Assembly (NCBI RefSeq): GCF_004916975.1
Contig: NZ_STGQ01000001.1
Span: forward strand, 186,001-250,000
Length of the DNA: 64,000 bases
Source of the DNA: Paenibacillus dokdonensis
GTDB lineage: Bacteria > Bacillota > Bacilli > Paenibacillales > Paenibacillaceae
Direction of reading: 5' to 3'
The notes below the pieces were generated by a model. It made no database searches. It was not told the DNA's origin and saw only the letters and a list, made by a program, of their open reading frames with translations. Both the position numbers and the translations under genes were made by a program. This document shows, piece by piece, positions 51,827-60,102 of the stretch; the stretch's first letter is position 1; every line of letters begins with the position of its first letter.

Positions 51827-52121
51827 CGTTTAATGCAGCTTTCTCTCAGGTGAATGGAGGTTGTAGGATAAAAGGTGCTTGTCAGTACAGCAGTTGATGC
51901 AAGCAATCTCGATAGACCTTCTCAAAGCGATTTCTACTGCGCTATACGCTCTTTTATGACGTCGGATGAGTCCAAGGGAGGGGGGAGCATTTGAGTCCAT
52001 TAGAGAGCAATTTAGATGGGTGAAAACATTTTGGTTTAAAACAGTCCTTGTATTCCAGATCATTCATCTTGAAAATGATGGTAGGTTCCATTATCAAGTA
52101 ATAACTAGGAATTATGCTCAT

Positions 52122-52150
52122 TTGACCTGACAGCGCTTTCGTGGTATAAT
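52122..52150 (+). promoter_or_regulatory. Near-consensus sigma-A promoter
   Basis: TTGACC, 17 bases, TATAAT. It drives the rightward operon of the element beginning with the XRE gene at 52259. Confidence 0.85.
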
Positions 52151-52201
52151 GTGCTATATAGTCAAAACACATACGAACCAAGTTTAATCATAGATTGAAC
52201 T

Positions 52202-52231
52202 AGAGGAAGTCCTAAGGACTTTCTCTTTTTT
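52202..52231 (+). terminator. Attenuator-like terminator between promoter and XRE gene
   Basis: AGAGGAAGTCC pairs with GGACTTTCTCT and is followed by TTTTTTG. It lies about 45 bases after the expected transcription start, so most transcripts could stop here as a roughly 75-nt RNA unless readthrough is allowed. Confidence 0.7.
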
Positions 52232-52258
52232 GCGTTCAAAAAATTGGAGGAAAATGAA

Positions 52259-52450
52259 ATGGACATTAGGCAAGAGTTAAGAATGCGGAGATTTTCTCTG
52301 AACATTAAAGTGAAGGAAATTGCAGAATTTCTAGGCTGTTCGGTAGGTTTAATCAGCAATTGGGAACATGATCGTTCGTACATGGGTAAAGATAAGGTCG
52401 AGATGTATAAAGAGTATCTTGATTCATACGAAGGGAGAGAAGAGAAATGA
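52259..52450 (+). CDS. Small XRE-family regulator of the element
   Basis: A 63-residue Cro-like protein, little more than a helix-turn-helix: 'RQELRMRRFSLNIKVKEIAE', 'FLGCSVGLISNWEHDRSY'. GGAGG lies 9 bases before ATG 52259; a longer TTG-initiated form (52244) would place the start inside the ribosome site. It overlaps the next gene by 4 bases. Likely controls the operon from the promoter at 52122, possibly the lysogeny-type decision of the element. Confidence 0.78.
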   Translation: MDIRQELRMRRFSLNIKVKEIAEFLGCSVGLISNWEHDRSYMGKDKVEMYKEYLDSYEGREEK

Positions 52451-53067
52451 GTTTATGTATCGCATTGAACAACCCATCGGCAAGGTTTTCAATTATCGCT
52501 GGTGACGGACGAATTACAAGCGGAGAAGATATTTTAAGAGATGACCATAAGAAGTTAACCAAGCTGACGGAGCATGCTTCTATCTTCTGTTCTGGTGCGC
52601 AAGTCTATTGTGAAGAATTACGTGAAATGGTTGAAGTACAGGTAAATGAGCAAACAAGCATTGAAGAACTAGGATTGATCGTTCAGAAAGCAAGCATCGA
52701 GGTACAACAACGATTTGAAGAAGATTACCCCGATTACCGAGAAGTAATGCCTGGATTTGGAGCGCTGGCAACAGTCGTGGCTTATTACGATGCTGCTACG
52801 GATGAAAGCGGAACGCTTGAATTTTGCGTATCTGACGGATTCGAACCACATGATTCAAGAGATTCGGTCTTGAGGGTAAGAGGGGTTGAGTATGAAAAGG
52901 TAATGGATTACTTCCTAAGTCATTTTAACCCTGAACAGTCGATTGAAAGCGTGTTCGTGTCATTTAAATACGCCAGTAGCTTAAATAACAATGTTGGCGG
53001 CACGATTACGCTGCATGTAATCAGTAAGGATGGAATAAGCACTTATGAATGGAGGGACTTTGGATGA
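52447..53067 (+). CDS. Proteasome-like (Ntn-hydrolase fold) protein
   Basis: A 206-residue protein. The start 'MSLCIALNNPSARFSIIAGD' followed by 'GRITSG', 'KKLTKLTEHASIFCSGAQVY' and the internal glycine-rich 'VMPGFGALATVVAYYDAATD' resembles the beta-sandwich of HslV/proteasome beta subunits, where residue 2 (serine here) would be the nucleophile after Met removal. Such proteins occur in some phages near tail genes. Identification rests on pattern only; catalytic activity is not certain. It overlaps the XRE gene (ATGA) before it and the tail-like gene (ATGA) after it, so all three are translated as one coupled set. Confidence 0.45.
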   Translation: MSLCIALNNPSARFSIIAGDGRITSGEDILRDDHKKLTKLTEHASIFCSGAQVYCEELREMVEVQVNEQTSIEELGLIVQKASIEVQQRFEEDYPDYREVMPGFGALATVVAYYDAATDESGTLEFCVSDGFEPHDSRDSVLRVRGVEYEKVMDYFLSHFNPEQSIESVFVSFKYASSLNNNVGGTITLHVISKDGISTYEWRDFG

Positions 53068-53714
53068 ATCTAAAAAAATATCGGCAAATGATTCTAGGTA
53101 AAAATGTATTTATGGGTGAAAACGCTACATTATCATGGTCACAAATCACTAATCAGCCCAACATTCCGACAGTACCAAGCTTTATCAAGTCTACATACAT
53201 CGATGCAGTTTCAATTCAGTCTCCAAACATCTACGGTGGAACGATTGCGATTGGTTCAGGGAATAACATCTTCAAAGCTGATAACAATGGTATCTATCTT
53301 GGTAATGCATCGTTTGCTAATGCACCTTTCAGTGTTGATATGGATGGTAGGTTAACGGCAGTGAATGGGAAATTCTCAGGGACAATTGATGGTTCTACTA
53401 TAACTGGTTCTACAATCAGAACGGCAGGAACGAACACCGATAGGCTTGAACTGTCGGGCAATGGTCTTGTCTCCTTGAATGCCAGTGGAGAGAAGAATGG
53501 CGTAGCTATAGACAGCGGCAACTTTTCGTCAGTTGATTTCTACTACCGTAATGAGTTTAGAGGTGGGATAGGTCAATCAGGCGGCAACCTTACGCTAACA
53601 ACAACAATAGGTTCAATCATCGTTGAAACTCCTAAGTATAGCAGTACGATCTTTAGAGGGAACGTAGATTTCACAGATGCTAATGTGAAGGGTATGACAG
53701 CGGTATTTGGATGA
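53064..53714 (+). CDS. Phage tail-fibre/tip-like protein
   Basis: A 216-residue protein starting at ATG 53064 within the stop of the previous gene. 'LSWSQITNQPNIPTVPSFI' followed by 'KSTYIDAVSIQSPNIYGGTI' is the text that links tail-tip proteins to their receptor-binding ends in Gram-positive siphophages. 'FSGTIDGSTITGSTIRTAGT' is a beta-helix-like repeat. It looks like the C-terminal piece of a longer tail protein placed as a stand-alone gene. No other tail gene is visible. It may be a decoy, an adhesin or a receptor-specificity module. Confidence 0.6.
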   Translation: MNLKKYRQMILGKNVFMGENATLSWSQITNQPNIPTVPSFIKSTYIDAVSIQSPNIYGGTIAIGSGNNIFKADNNGIYLGNASFANAPFSVDMDGRLTAVNGKFSGTIDGSTITGSTIRTAGTNTDRLELSGNGLVSLNASGEKNGVAIDSGNFSSVDFYYRNEFRGGIGQSGGNLTLTTTIGSIIVETPKYSSTIFRGNVDFTDANVKGMTAVFG

Positions 53715-53738
53715 AAAAGTAGATTGGAGTGAATATAA

Positions 53739-54542
53739 ATGAAAGCGAATACAAAGAGATGTAGTAGATGTAAGAAACAATTATCCATTGAATGCTTTAA
53801 CTTCTCAGTAAAGAGCAAAGATGGGAGAGGTAACTATTGCAAGGAATGCAACGTTGAGTATCAGAAAATTGCCCAAAAAAGAAGTTATGATAAAAATCCA
53901 GCGCTACATCTTTTAAAAAAATCATGCCAGGCTGCGCTCAGAAGAAGCCAGCTTGATTACATAAGAGATGGGTATGCTAATGTAACCTGTGATTTTAAGA
54001 ATGTCAAAGAGTTTTTTACTGATCTCTGGAATGATGATCGTTTCAGAAGTGAGTGGATTGAACAATCAAATATCTATCATATGAGCAGGGATTTAAGAGA
54101 TCGCCCTACCTTGGACAGGATTGATTCAAAGTGTCGTTACGAGAAGGGAAATATTAGAATGCTTCCACACTGGGAAAACGTCACTGAAGGCGCACAGAAG
54201 GAATGTCAGGTGTATGTGATCAAAGACACAAGAATAGACCACAGGATCGATTATAGCGCCATGGGAGAAGCCAAGAACGCTATTGCTGCAATTTATGGTA
54301 TTCCAAAGAACGCCTTGAACTGTGTTGATCGTGGGACTATGGTTGAAGCTGATAATGGGGTAAGACTCCTACTCGAAACAAAAGATGGACAACAAAAGGT
54401 AACAGACGAGAGCAAACACCTCATGGTAATGAATAGATATGAGATTGTCTACGATATAGATACAGGAGTTGAGGTTGCTAGAAAGCATCAACAGGTTCAG
54501 TCAGAGGTAAGTGGAATAGAAGTAAGTACGCTGGTTTTATAA
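53739..54542 (+). CDS. HNH-type endonuclease with N-terminal zinc ribbon
   Basis: A 267-residue nuclease-like protein. Zinc ribbon: C8, C11, C34, C37 ('KRCSRCKKQLSIECFNFS', 'GNYCKECNVEYQK'). The central block 'RPTLDRIDSKCRYEKGNIR' (D126, R127, D129) is the signature of endonuclease-VII/HNH-like homing nucleases, followed by the N in 'HWENVTEGAQ'. The C-terminal part 'AKNAIAAIYGIPKNALNCVD' looks like a NUMOD-type DNA-binding repeat. Free-standing homing endonucleases of this kind are common in phages and move themselves within mobile DNA. RBS GGAGTG is near the ATG. Confidence 0.7.
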   Translation: MKANTKRCSRCKKQLSIECFNFSVKSKDGRGNYCKECNVEYQKIAQKRSYDKNPALHLLKKSCQAALRRSQLDYIRDGYANVTCDFKNVKEFFTDLWNDDRFRSEWIEQSNIYHMSRDLRDRPTLDRIDSKCRYEKGNIRMLPHWENVTEGAQKECQVYVIKDTRIDHRIDYSAMGEAKNAIAAIYGIPKNALNCVDRGTMVEADNGVRLLLETKDGQQKVTDESKHLMVMNRYEIVYDIDTGVEVARKHQQVQSEVSGIEVSTLVL

Positions 54543-54606
54543 TGTAAGTGCAACACCCCAAATTACCGCCTATTGTTATAACATTTATCGAAAGGATGGA
54601 TATAAA

Positions 54607-54822
54607 GTGAGTACAATTCAAAATCAAAGTGATTACTTTTTCTGCTACAGCAGAAATCTATATAGCTTTTTGAAGCTTGGAAAAAGCGTAAAGTATATTT
54701 GCACTGGATTACATGAGAAAACACTTCAGCAATTTTGGCTGTTTGAGCGAAACGATATATTGCATGAATACTTAGCAGAATACAAACTACGGGGATTGGC
54801 GAAGGGCGTTATCGAAGCATAA
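54607..54822 (+). CDS. Small protein of the DUF5659-like type
   Basis: A 71-residue protein starting at GTG 54607 behind AAAGGATGG. The text 'DYFFCYSRNLYSFLKLGK' ... 'FWLFERNDILHEYLAEY' resembles short proteins found repeatedly on Firmicute plasmids, phages and integrative elements, with no known function. Its last codons are inside a terminator hairpin (54804-54835). Family assignment is by memory of pattern and is uncertain. Confidence 0.5.
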   Translation: MSTIQNQSDYFFCYSRNLYSFLKLGKSVKYICTGLHEKTLQQFWLFERNDILHEYLAEYKLRGLAKGVIEA

Positions 54823-54835
54823 CGTCCTTTTTTTA
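54804..54835 (+). terminator. Terminator overlapping the end of the preceding gene
   Basis: GGGCGTTAT pairs with ATAACGTCC followed by seven T; the hairpin contains the stop codon at 54820-54822. Confidence 0.85.
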
Positions 54836-54886
54836 TCCAGGTACTTACATACTTATTCACAGATAAATTAACGGAGATGATTGATA

Positions 54887-56617
54887 ATGCAGCAATTAAA
54901 AGAGAAGGCTTATGCAGAAAAGGTTATTCAACTTGAACAAGCAATAAATGCTAATATTAATGAGCCTGAGCGTTTCAAGGTGTTCAACTACGAAGCGGGC
55001 TTCGGCAAGAGTAGGGAAATGATTCGAATCGTTGAAAAAAACCTGAGTGATATTGAAAACAACAATAGGTACTTGATAGTGAAGCGTTTCAGACGAGATG
55101 TAGAAGAAGTGGTGGCGTATCTTAACCATCATAACCATGCATTGAAATTGAATGTACTAGGACTCACCAATGATAACTGGGCTTCTGAGTGGAAACATAA
55201 GTCTGACAAATTGTATGATGTCAGAGTCCTAGTAATTACACATAAGCGGTACATCGATCTCTGCCTAGACGACGAACTGAGGGAATGCTTTATATCAAAC
55301 AGGAACGTAATGATCATAGATGAAAAGGTGAGTTTCCCTACATACTCATTCTCGAAAAAGCTTTATGACGAAGTTAGAACCTATCTGGATACTTCACTCC
55401 AGGCACTATTGGATAATGTTACTTTGAAATTGCGTAATGAACTTGATAAGAAAGCCCTCGATAAGAAGACTAATGCATGTATCAGGACTAGGGTTAATAT
55501 ACGTCAAAAGGTGCTAGATGATTTCAAAAGTATGATGGAAGCAAATCGAAATACCAAAGCCATTCAAACGCCAAATGATTTTCAAAAGGACAATCTTGAA
55601 ACGATGATAAAGGGACTACCCTTGTGGTACAGCAACAATAATGTCTACAATAACGGAAACATAAGTACGTTCGATGACAGACATCACTTGTGGGGTTTGC
55701 ATAACAATATCATTCTTGATGCTAGTGCTGGTATTGATGGGTCGTACAACAATAAGGATATATTCACTGTGATTGGACAGGAAAGGATAATAGATCATGG
55801 TAATTCATTGTTTACAGTTGTGGATTTTAATTCAAGCAAATCAAATCTGCGGCTAAATAAAGACGACTTTTATCCAGAGATTTGCAAGATGATAAAGGAG
55901 CGTCATAGCGTTGCTGATAAGACGCTGATCTTGTGTCATAAGGAGAATGCTGAGAAGATTGAATTGACACTACACCGTATGGAGGTCAATTCAATAGGTG
56001 TTGATGATCAATACACGAATCAGGAGTACGCAATTAACTGGTTTGGTAATCTAGTCGGTAGAAACGACTATTCTGACTTCACTCAATGCTGGATTCTCGG
56101 AACACCAAACATTCCATATGAACAATATCTGTTAAAGTACATGATCTACAATAATGCTGACTTAGGTAGAAAGTCACTAGACATACATTCGGGTAGATTT
56201 AAGAACAAGGAATTTAAGTCAATTCAGATGGGATACATTGCTGCTGAATTGTACCAAAGCATCAAACGAATTCAACGAAACGAAATGCCTAGCGGACAGT
56301 TCTATATGGTCAACAGTGACAGTGCCATTGTGGATGATGTACTTGGGCAAATAAAAGGGTCAAGTAATAGAGAATATATGAAACTAGGATTCAAGGAGAA
56401 AAAAGTATCTAACCAAGTCGTTTTGCCTGACAAAGTTGATCGCCTGATCGAGTTTCTAAAATGCTTACCTTCAGAGAAGTATACTAAAGCTGAAATTATC
56501 GAAGCACTAGGGCTATCAAGGAGCAACTTCAGTAGACTTCTAAATGATAGACGTTTTAAAGCTAATGAAAAAGCGGGCTACTTTAAAGCAGCTAACAAAA
56601 ACATACATGTCTATTAG
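54887..56617 (+). CDS. Helicase-like replication protein of the element
   Basis: A 576-residue protein with P-loop features: Walker A-like 'FNYEAGFGKSREMIRI' (K41), a DEAD-like box II 'VMIIDEKVSFPTYSF', and a later motif 'DKTLILCHKENAEKIELTL' as in superfamily 2 domain 2. The C-terminus ends in a winged-helix-like segment ('TKAEIIEALGLSRSNFSRLL'), a DNA-binding arrangement suited to an origin-binding initiator. It directly precedes the hairpin- and repeat-rich non-coding region at 56618-57118. I infer a replication helicase or initiator. ATG 54887 is preferred to TTG 54881. Confidence 0.6.
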   Translation: MQQLKEKAYAEKVIQLEQAINANINEPERFKVFNYEAGFGKSREMIRIVEKNLSDIENNNRYLIVKRFRRDVEEVVAYLNHHNHALKLNVLGLTNDNWASEWKHKSDKLYDVRVLVITHKRYIDLCLDDELRECFISNRNVMIIDEKVSFPTYSFSKKLYDEVRTYLDTSLQALLDNVTLKLRNELDKKALDKKTNACIRTRVNIRQKVLDDFKSMMEANRNTKAIQTPNDFQKDNLETMIKGLPLWYSNNNVYNNGNISTFDDRHHLWGLHNNIILDASAGIDGSYNNKDIFTVIGQERIIDHGNSLFTVVDFNSSKSNLRLNKDDFYPEICKMIKERHSVADKTLILCHKENAEKIELTLHRMEVNSIGVDDQYTNQEYAINWFGNLVGRNDYSDFTQCWILGTPNIPYEQYLLKYMIYNNADLGRKSLDIHSGRFKNKEFKSIQMGYIAAELYQSIKRIQRNEMPSGQFYMVNSDSAIVDDVLGQIKGSSNREYMKLGFKEKKVSNQVVLPDKVDRLIEFLKCLPSEKYTKAEIIEALGLSRSNFSRLLNDRRFKANEKAGYFKAANKNIHVY

Positions 56618-56628
56618 TGTACCCTCTT

Positions 56629-56671
56629 CAACTCGTACTCCTTTTCTTTATATAGAAGGGAGTACGAGTTG
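56629..56671 (+). repeat. Long hairpin after the helicase gene
   Basis: AACTCGTACTCC (56630-56641) pairs with GGAGTACGAGTT (56659-56670), extended inside by TTTCT/AGAA. It may terminate the helicase transcript (GGGGTTATTT follows), but the T-run is poor; a replication-related hairpin is the alternative. Confidence 0.55.
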
Positions 56672-56763
56672 GGGTTATTTATCCAGCAAGTTTGGTAGGA
56701 ATTGGAATACTGTTTTTCGAAAAGTTAGGGAGTAGTTTGAGTCAAAAGGAGGTTCAGATAAAA

Positions 56764-56799
56764 ATGGGACATCCTGCGATAGCAGGTGTACCATTTTAA
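56764..56799 (+). CDS. Possible 11-residue peptide
   Basis: ATG 56764 to TAA 56799 encodes 'MGHPAIAGVPF', with AAAAGGAGG 10 bases upstream, by far the best ribosome site in this region. Inside it is a perfect hairpin CCTGC-GATA-GCAGG (56773-56786). It could be a leader peptide or a signalling peptide; nothing confirms translation. Confidence 0.3.
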   Translation: MGHPAIAGVPF

Positions 56800-56804
56800 C
56801 CAAA

Positions 56805-57000
56805 CAATTGCGCCAGCAATTGTGCGGTAGGCTTTAATTTATATACTAGGTCGCTTCGCTCCTATCGTGCCGCAAGCGCCACTCTTGCTTCGACAGTCAT
56901 TGTTGTCTACATTCTCTCTGAGATTGTGTGACAATGTAATACATCTTAATACATTGTAGTACAATGTGATACATTCCCCCCCATAATTGCAGACTATTTA
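56805..57000. repeat. Origin-like non-coding region with hairpin and palindromic repeats
   Basis: CAATTGC-GCCA-GCAATTG (56805-56822) is a perfect hairpin. From 56930 to 56976 the motif ACAATGTAATACAT recurs in both orientations, including the perfect palindrome ACATTGTAGTACAATGT (ACATTGTA-G-TACAATGT) and closing with ATACATT. Repeats of this kind near a replication protein are typical of origins (iterons) or partition sites. No gene larger than the 11-residue frame is seen between 56618 and 57118. Confidence 0.5.
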
Positions 57001-57118
57001 TGTTCAATACCAATAGCCAACATATTAACGTAATCGTACGTTTTCTGGAAGGATTTACTTGCCTACTATCGAAATAATACTTTTGACCAAAAAATGATAA
57101 TTAGTAGGTGGCGGAGTA

Positions 57119-58255
57119 ATGCGAAAGATAGCCCAAATACTATGTATTACGGCTTTGTTGTTAACAGCCTGTGCCAGTAAGGATGATGAATCAAAAAGTG
57201 AAGCAGTACCTACTATAAGTAACACCACTAACATCACGTCCCAACCGCAACCGACAGTGCAACCACCACAACCGAATGAAGCAGACACAAAGCAAGAAGG
57301 TTTCCTTTTGATTGCAAATGATGGAGTAATGTTTGTTCAATGGACTGAATTAGATAAACAACTTGTTGGTCAGACTCAAACTCTTTATGTAAAAAGCGAT
57401 CAAATGGTCAAAACGAATAGTCAAAATCGTCCGTTCAAGGGTATTCGTAATGGAAATTCTGTAAGTCTTACTTTTAATGATGGGAATGTTCTGACTGGAA
57501 CATTAGAGGGTAATGAATTAACCCTGGTATTCCCCGATTCAGAAGGGAATTTGAATTCAATGGTATTCAAGCCTGCAAAAGTTGCAGATTATAATAGTGC
57601 TGTTTCAAAGCTTCGTGGAGAAGTCCAAGAGCATAACGCAAATGAACTAGAGATAAAAAAGCAAGCTAAGGCAGTCAAAGAGCAACAGGAAGCAGTTGCA
57701 AATGCAAATAAGAACTTAAGTAGAGACATAAATGAACTTTCTAGGCTTAATGAGTCACTTGCAAATTCAACCCTTTTTGAAGATGTACTTAAAGAATACC
57801 AAAATCATTGGAACGAAATGCAGGAACACCAAAAGAATATGAAGTCACTTGCTTCCAAGAAACCGTTCGATAGCTATCAGCTTACCGAAGTTCAATATGC
57901 CTTAACAGAAGTAGAATATGATCTTACTTCTATTCAATATGATGACACTTCGATGGAATATAAAGTTAATGAAATAACTGACAATATAACAGCCATCAAG
58001 AAGTTAATGACCACAACTCTATCCGATTGGGCAACGTTGCAACACGCAGTTGCAGCCAATACAACAGACTCACTAAAGGTACAATTCACTTCAAAAGACG
58101 TTGAACAAGCCGTTGCACAAGCGCAGTCGAAAATTGATAGTTCAACTGGTGAGATGAAGAAGGCACAGCAACAAGCAAAAGAGTTTGATAGCAAAGCTAA
58201 TCAGCTACTAGCAGATTCAAAGAAGTATGTTGATGGTTTGAAGGCTACTGAGTGA
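57119..58255 (+). CDS. Lipoprotein with coiled-coil C-terminus
   Basis: A 378-residue lipoprotein. Signal 'MRKIAQILCITALLLTAC' with lipobox LTAC, cysteine 18. A Pro/Gln linker (about 38-58) precedes a small beta domain (about 60-150, 'NSVSLTFNDGNVLTGTLEGN'). The rest is helical and coiled coil, including heptad-like copies 'LTEVQYALTEVEYDLTSIQY'. No known family; general likeness to surface lipoproteins of mobile elements. It is the first gene after the origin-like region, AGGTGG lies 10 bases before its ATG, and it is followed after 45 bases by a membrane-anchored protein, probably co-transcribed. Confidence 0.65.
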   Translation: MRKIAQILCITALLLTACASKDDESKSEAVPTISNTTNITSQPQPTVQPPQPNEADTKQEGFLLIANDGVMFVQWTELDKQLVGQTQTLYVKSDQMVKTNSQNRPFKGIRNGNSVSLTFNDGNVLTGTLEGNELTLVFPDSEGNLNSMVFKPAKVADYNSAVSKLRGEVQEHNANELEIKKQAKAVKEQQEAVANANKNLSRDINELSRLNESLANSTLFEDVLKEYQNHWNEMQEHQKNMKSLASKKPFDSYQLTEVQYALTEVEYDLTSIQYDDTSMEYKVNEITDNITAIKKLMTTTLSDWATLQHAVAANTTDSLKVQFTSKDVEQAVAQAQSKIDSSTGEMKKAQQQAKEFDSKANQLLADSKKYVDGLKATE

Positions 58256-58300
58256 ATACTCTTTGCAGATGCTAATTATGTAAAGGTGGTGGGGTATAGC

Positions 58301-58912
58301 TTGCAGATGAAAACGAAAGCTTCAAGTATAATCGCAGTAATCATCATAGCAATTGTTGTTGGTTTCGCTATTTCTGATAGCAAGGGATCAGAGGTAACTA
58401 ATGATACAGCAATTGATTCGTCGCAAACACTAGAAACTAAGCAACCTGTATTTAAGTTTTCTGCAAGCGCAATGAAGAATTCTTTAGAGGATGTAGGATA
58501 TGTCGTTCGAGAAGAAGGTTTGAAAACACTTAATGCATATGTTGCAGAATATCAAAGTGACAAGCTTTTAGTCAGATTTGATATATATCATAACAAAGAT
58601 AATGATCAGATTGAATGGGTTGAAATAAATGTCGATGCTTCGGGTTACATAAATCTTAATAAGCCAGATGCACAGCCGAACTCTAAAGTTGTTGAAGCTA
58701 CGAACAAAATGGCATCCCAAGCTTATAAGTTCCCTTTCTTCAATAAGAATTCGGTAGAAGAAAAGAAACTAACTGAATGGATAGATTCGAATATTGCAAA
58801 GGCAACAAAACAAAGTAAAGTAATTGAAACGAAAATAGGTGATTTGTACTTCAACATGTATGGGCAGCCGTATATGAGATTCTTGGAAATCACTTCAGCA
58901 CCTAAGGAATAG
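58301..58912 (+). CDS. Membrane-anchored protein of unknown function
   Basis: A protein of about 203 residues with one N-terminal membrane segment ('ASSIIAVIIIAIVVGFAIS') and an outside domain. Start is TTG 58301 (7 bases after GGTGGGG) or ATG 58307. The outer domain is mixed strand-helix ('LLVRFDIYHNKDNDQIEW', 'GDLYFNMYGQPYMRFLEI'). No family recognised. Together with the lipoprotein before it, it may form an envelope-located function of the element, such as exclusion or adhesion; this is a guess from location only. Ends at a clear terminator. Confidence 0.6.
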   Translation: MQMKTKASSIIAVIIIAIVVGFAISDSKGSEVTNDTAIDSSQTLETKQPVFKFSASAMKNSLEDVGYVVREEGLKTLNAYVAEYQSDKLLVRFDIYHNKDNDQIEWVEINVDASGYINLNKPDAQPNSKVVEATNKMASQAYKFPFFNKNSVEEKKLTEWIDSNIAKATKQSKVIETKIGDLYFNMYGQPYMRFLEITSAPKE

Positions 58913-58937
58913 GGCTTCTAGCTCAACCAATTCAGCA

Positions 58938-58968
58938 CAGGCTGCCAGCAATGTTGGCAGCCTGTTTG
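58938..58968 (+). terminator. Rho-independent terminator
   Basis: CAGGCTGCCA pairs perfectly with TGGCAGCCTG, followed by TTTG. It closes the rightward operons of the element. Confidence 0.75.
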
Positions 58969-59043
58969 TCATTGAAATATCGTGTCCCGTTAGGGTAATG
59001 ACTTATCCATTCACGGTACAGTTTTGATTATGACGCTAGTGGG

Positions 59044-59871
59044 TTATGATTTCCAATTTGTTAATTCCACGAGTGATACTTTGTTAGAAGAATCAAGAAC
59101 CTCTGATGGGACAATATATTGAGTTCCACCTATTTGAATTTCATAATCGCAAGATTGAAATAATTGGGTTTCCACATCTAAATTATAAATACGAGTTATT
59201 TGAACAAAATCATTTCCAACATTAAAAGTTGGATTTTTAATGTGATAACGGACACCTCTTTTTAAACGTATTTCATTTGTAATATCCAATAACCCACCTG
59301 ACTCACATTCGTCTGTGAATGTAATTGTTTGAGACTTGATATCATCATAATAGGACCTTCTAAGACTTTGATTGCGGTAATCTTGTATTGGGGAAAGTAA
59401 TTGAAGAACAACAGTAAAGACAAGTTCTAACCCTGTTGTAGTAATCTCTATATAGATTGGTGTGTCTCTTTTTGTTGTATATGAACAAGTCAGAATATTA
59501 CCGTTAACTTCAAACGCTGTTTTGGAATGAATCGATGCATTACGTAGTGCCTTGAGAATACGGAAAATTTGACTATGTATTATTTCATCATCAATAGACT
59601 TCGGTAATTCCTTATACTTTTTATAATACGATTCTCCTTCTAAGTGTGGAAAGTCCATGTCAACTTTTCCGTCAAGAACGCTGAAAAATAGAATAACAAC
59701 TAAAATATAATTTTCTGAAATACTGGCTATTCCGTAGGTATCAGCAAACATATCTGTCATTAAGAGATGTTTGTCATCTTCAAATATGATTTGCCGAATT
59801 TCAGTTTCGTGTAGCCGAATATCAGTTTTTTGAAGAAACGCTGTTGTTTGTTTGATAAATTCAGTGAGCAT
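59044..59871 (-). CDS. Unknown protein with HEPN-like motif
   Basis: A 275-residue protein starting at ATG 59871 behind AAGGAGG (the frame's earlier ATG lacks one). The N-terminal half is helical and holds 'RILKALRNASIHSKTAFEV', with R110-N111 and H115 as an R-N-x3-H arrangement, the mark of HEPN-fold RNases and toxins. The C-terminal half is strand-rich ('GVRYHIKNPTFNVGNDFVQI'). HEPN proteins act in toxin-antitoxin and abortive-infection systems; no obvious antitoxin (MNT) lies beside it. The assignment rests on one motif and the helical context, so it is tentative. Confidence 0.5.
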   Translation of the reverse strand: MLTEFIKQTTAFLQKTDIRLHETEIRQIIFEDDKHLLMTDMFADTYGIASISENYILVVILFFSVLDGKVDMDFPHLEGESYYKKYKELPKSIDDEIIHSQIFRILKALRNASIHSKTAFEVNGNILTCSYTTKRDTPIYIEITTTGLELVFTVVLQLLSPIQDYRNQSLRRSYYDDIKSQTITFTDECESGGLLDITNEIRLKRGVRYHIKNPTFNVGNDFVQITRIYNLDVETQLFQSCDYEIQIGGTQYIVPSEVLDSSNKVSLVELTNWKS

Positions 59872-60102
59872 TATTCTTCCTCCTTCATAATGAGGGGCTG
59901 TTCCCCCCATGTTTATTAATAGGGTAATTTTACCACAATTTATATGCACATGTATTGCGTTATTCTGCCCGTTAGCTTAATCCAAGTTCTTCGTCATTTG
60001 TACTTAAGTCAGAGCAGGGTAAGTCCTACACCTTCTGATATCTCTGAAGGACAAAGAGGTAGGGAGCATAGGTACTGTTCTATGACTGACTAAAGCTTAA
60101 AA

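Noticed and set aside
51830..52063. 77-residue minus-strand frame in the recombinase/XRE gap
   Set aside because: No ribosome site, unusual composition, and overlaps an alternative frame of similar length; likely chance.
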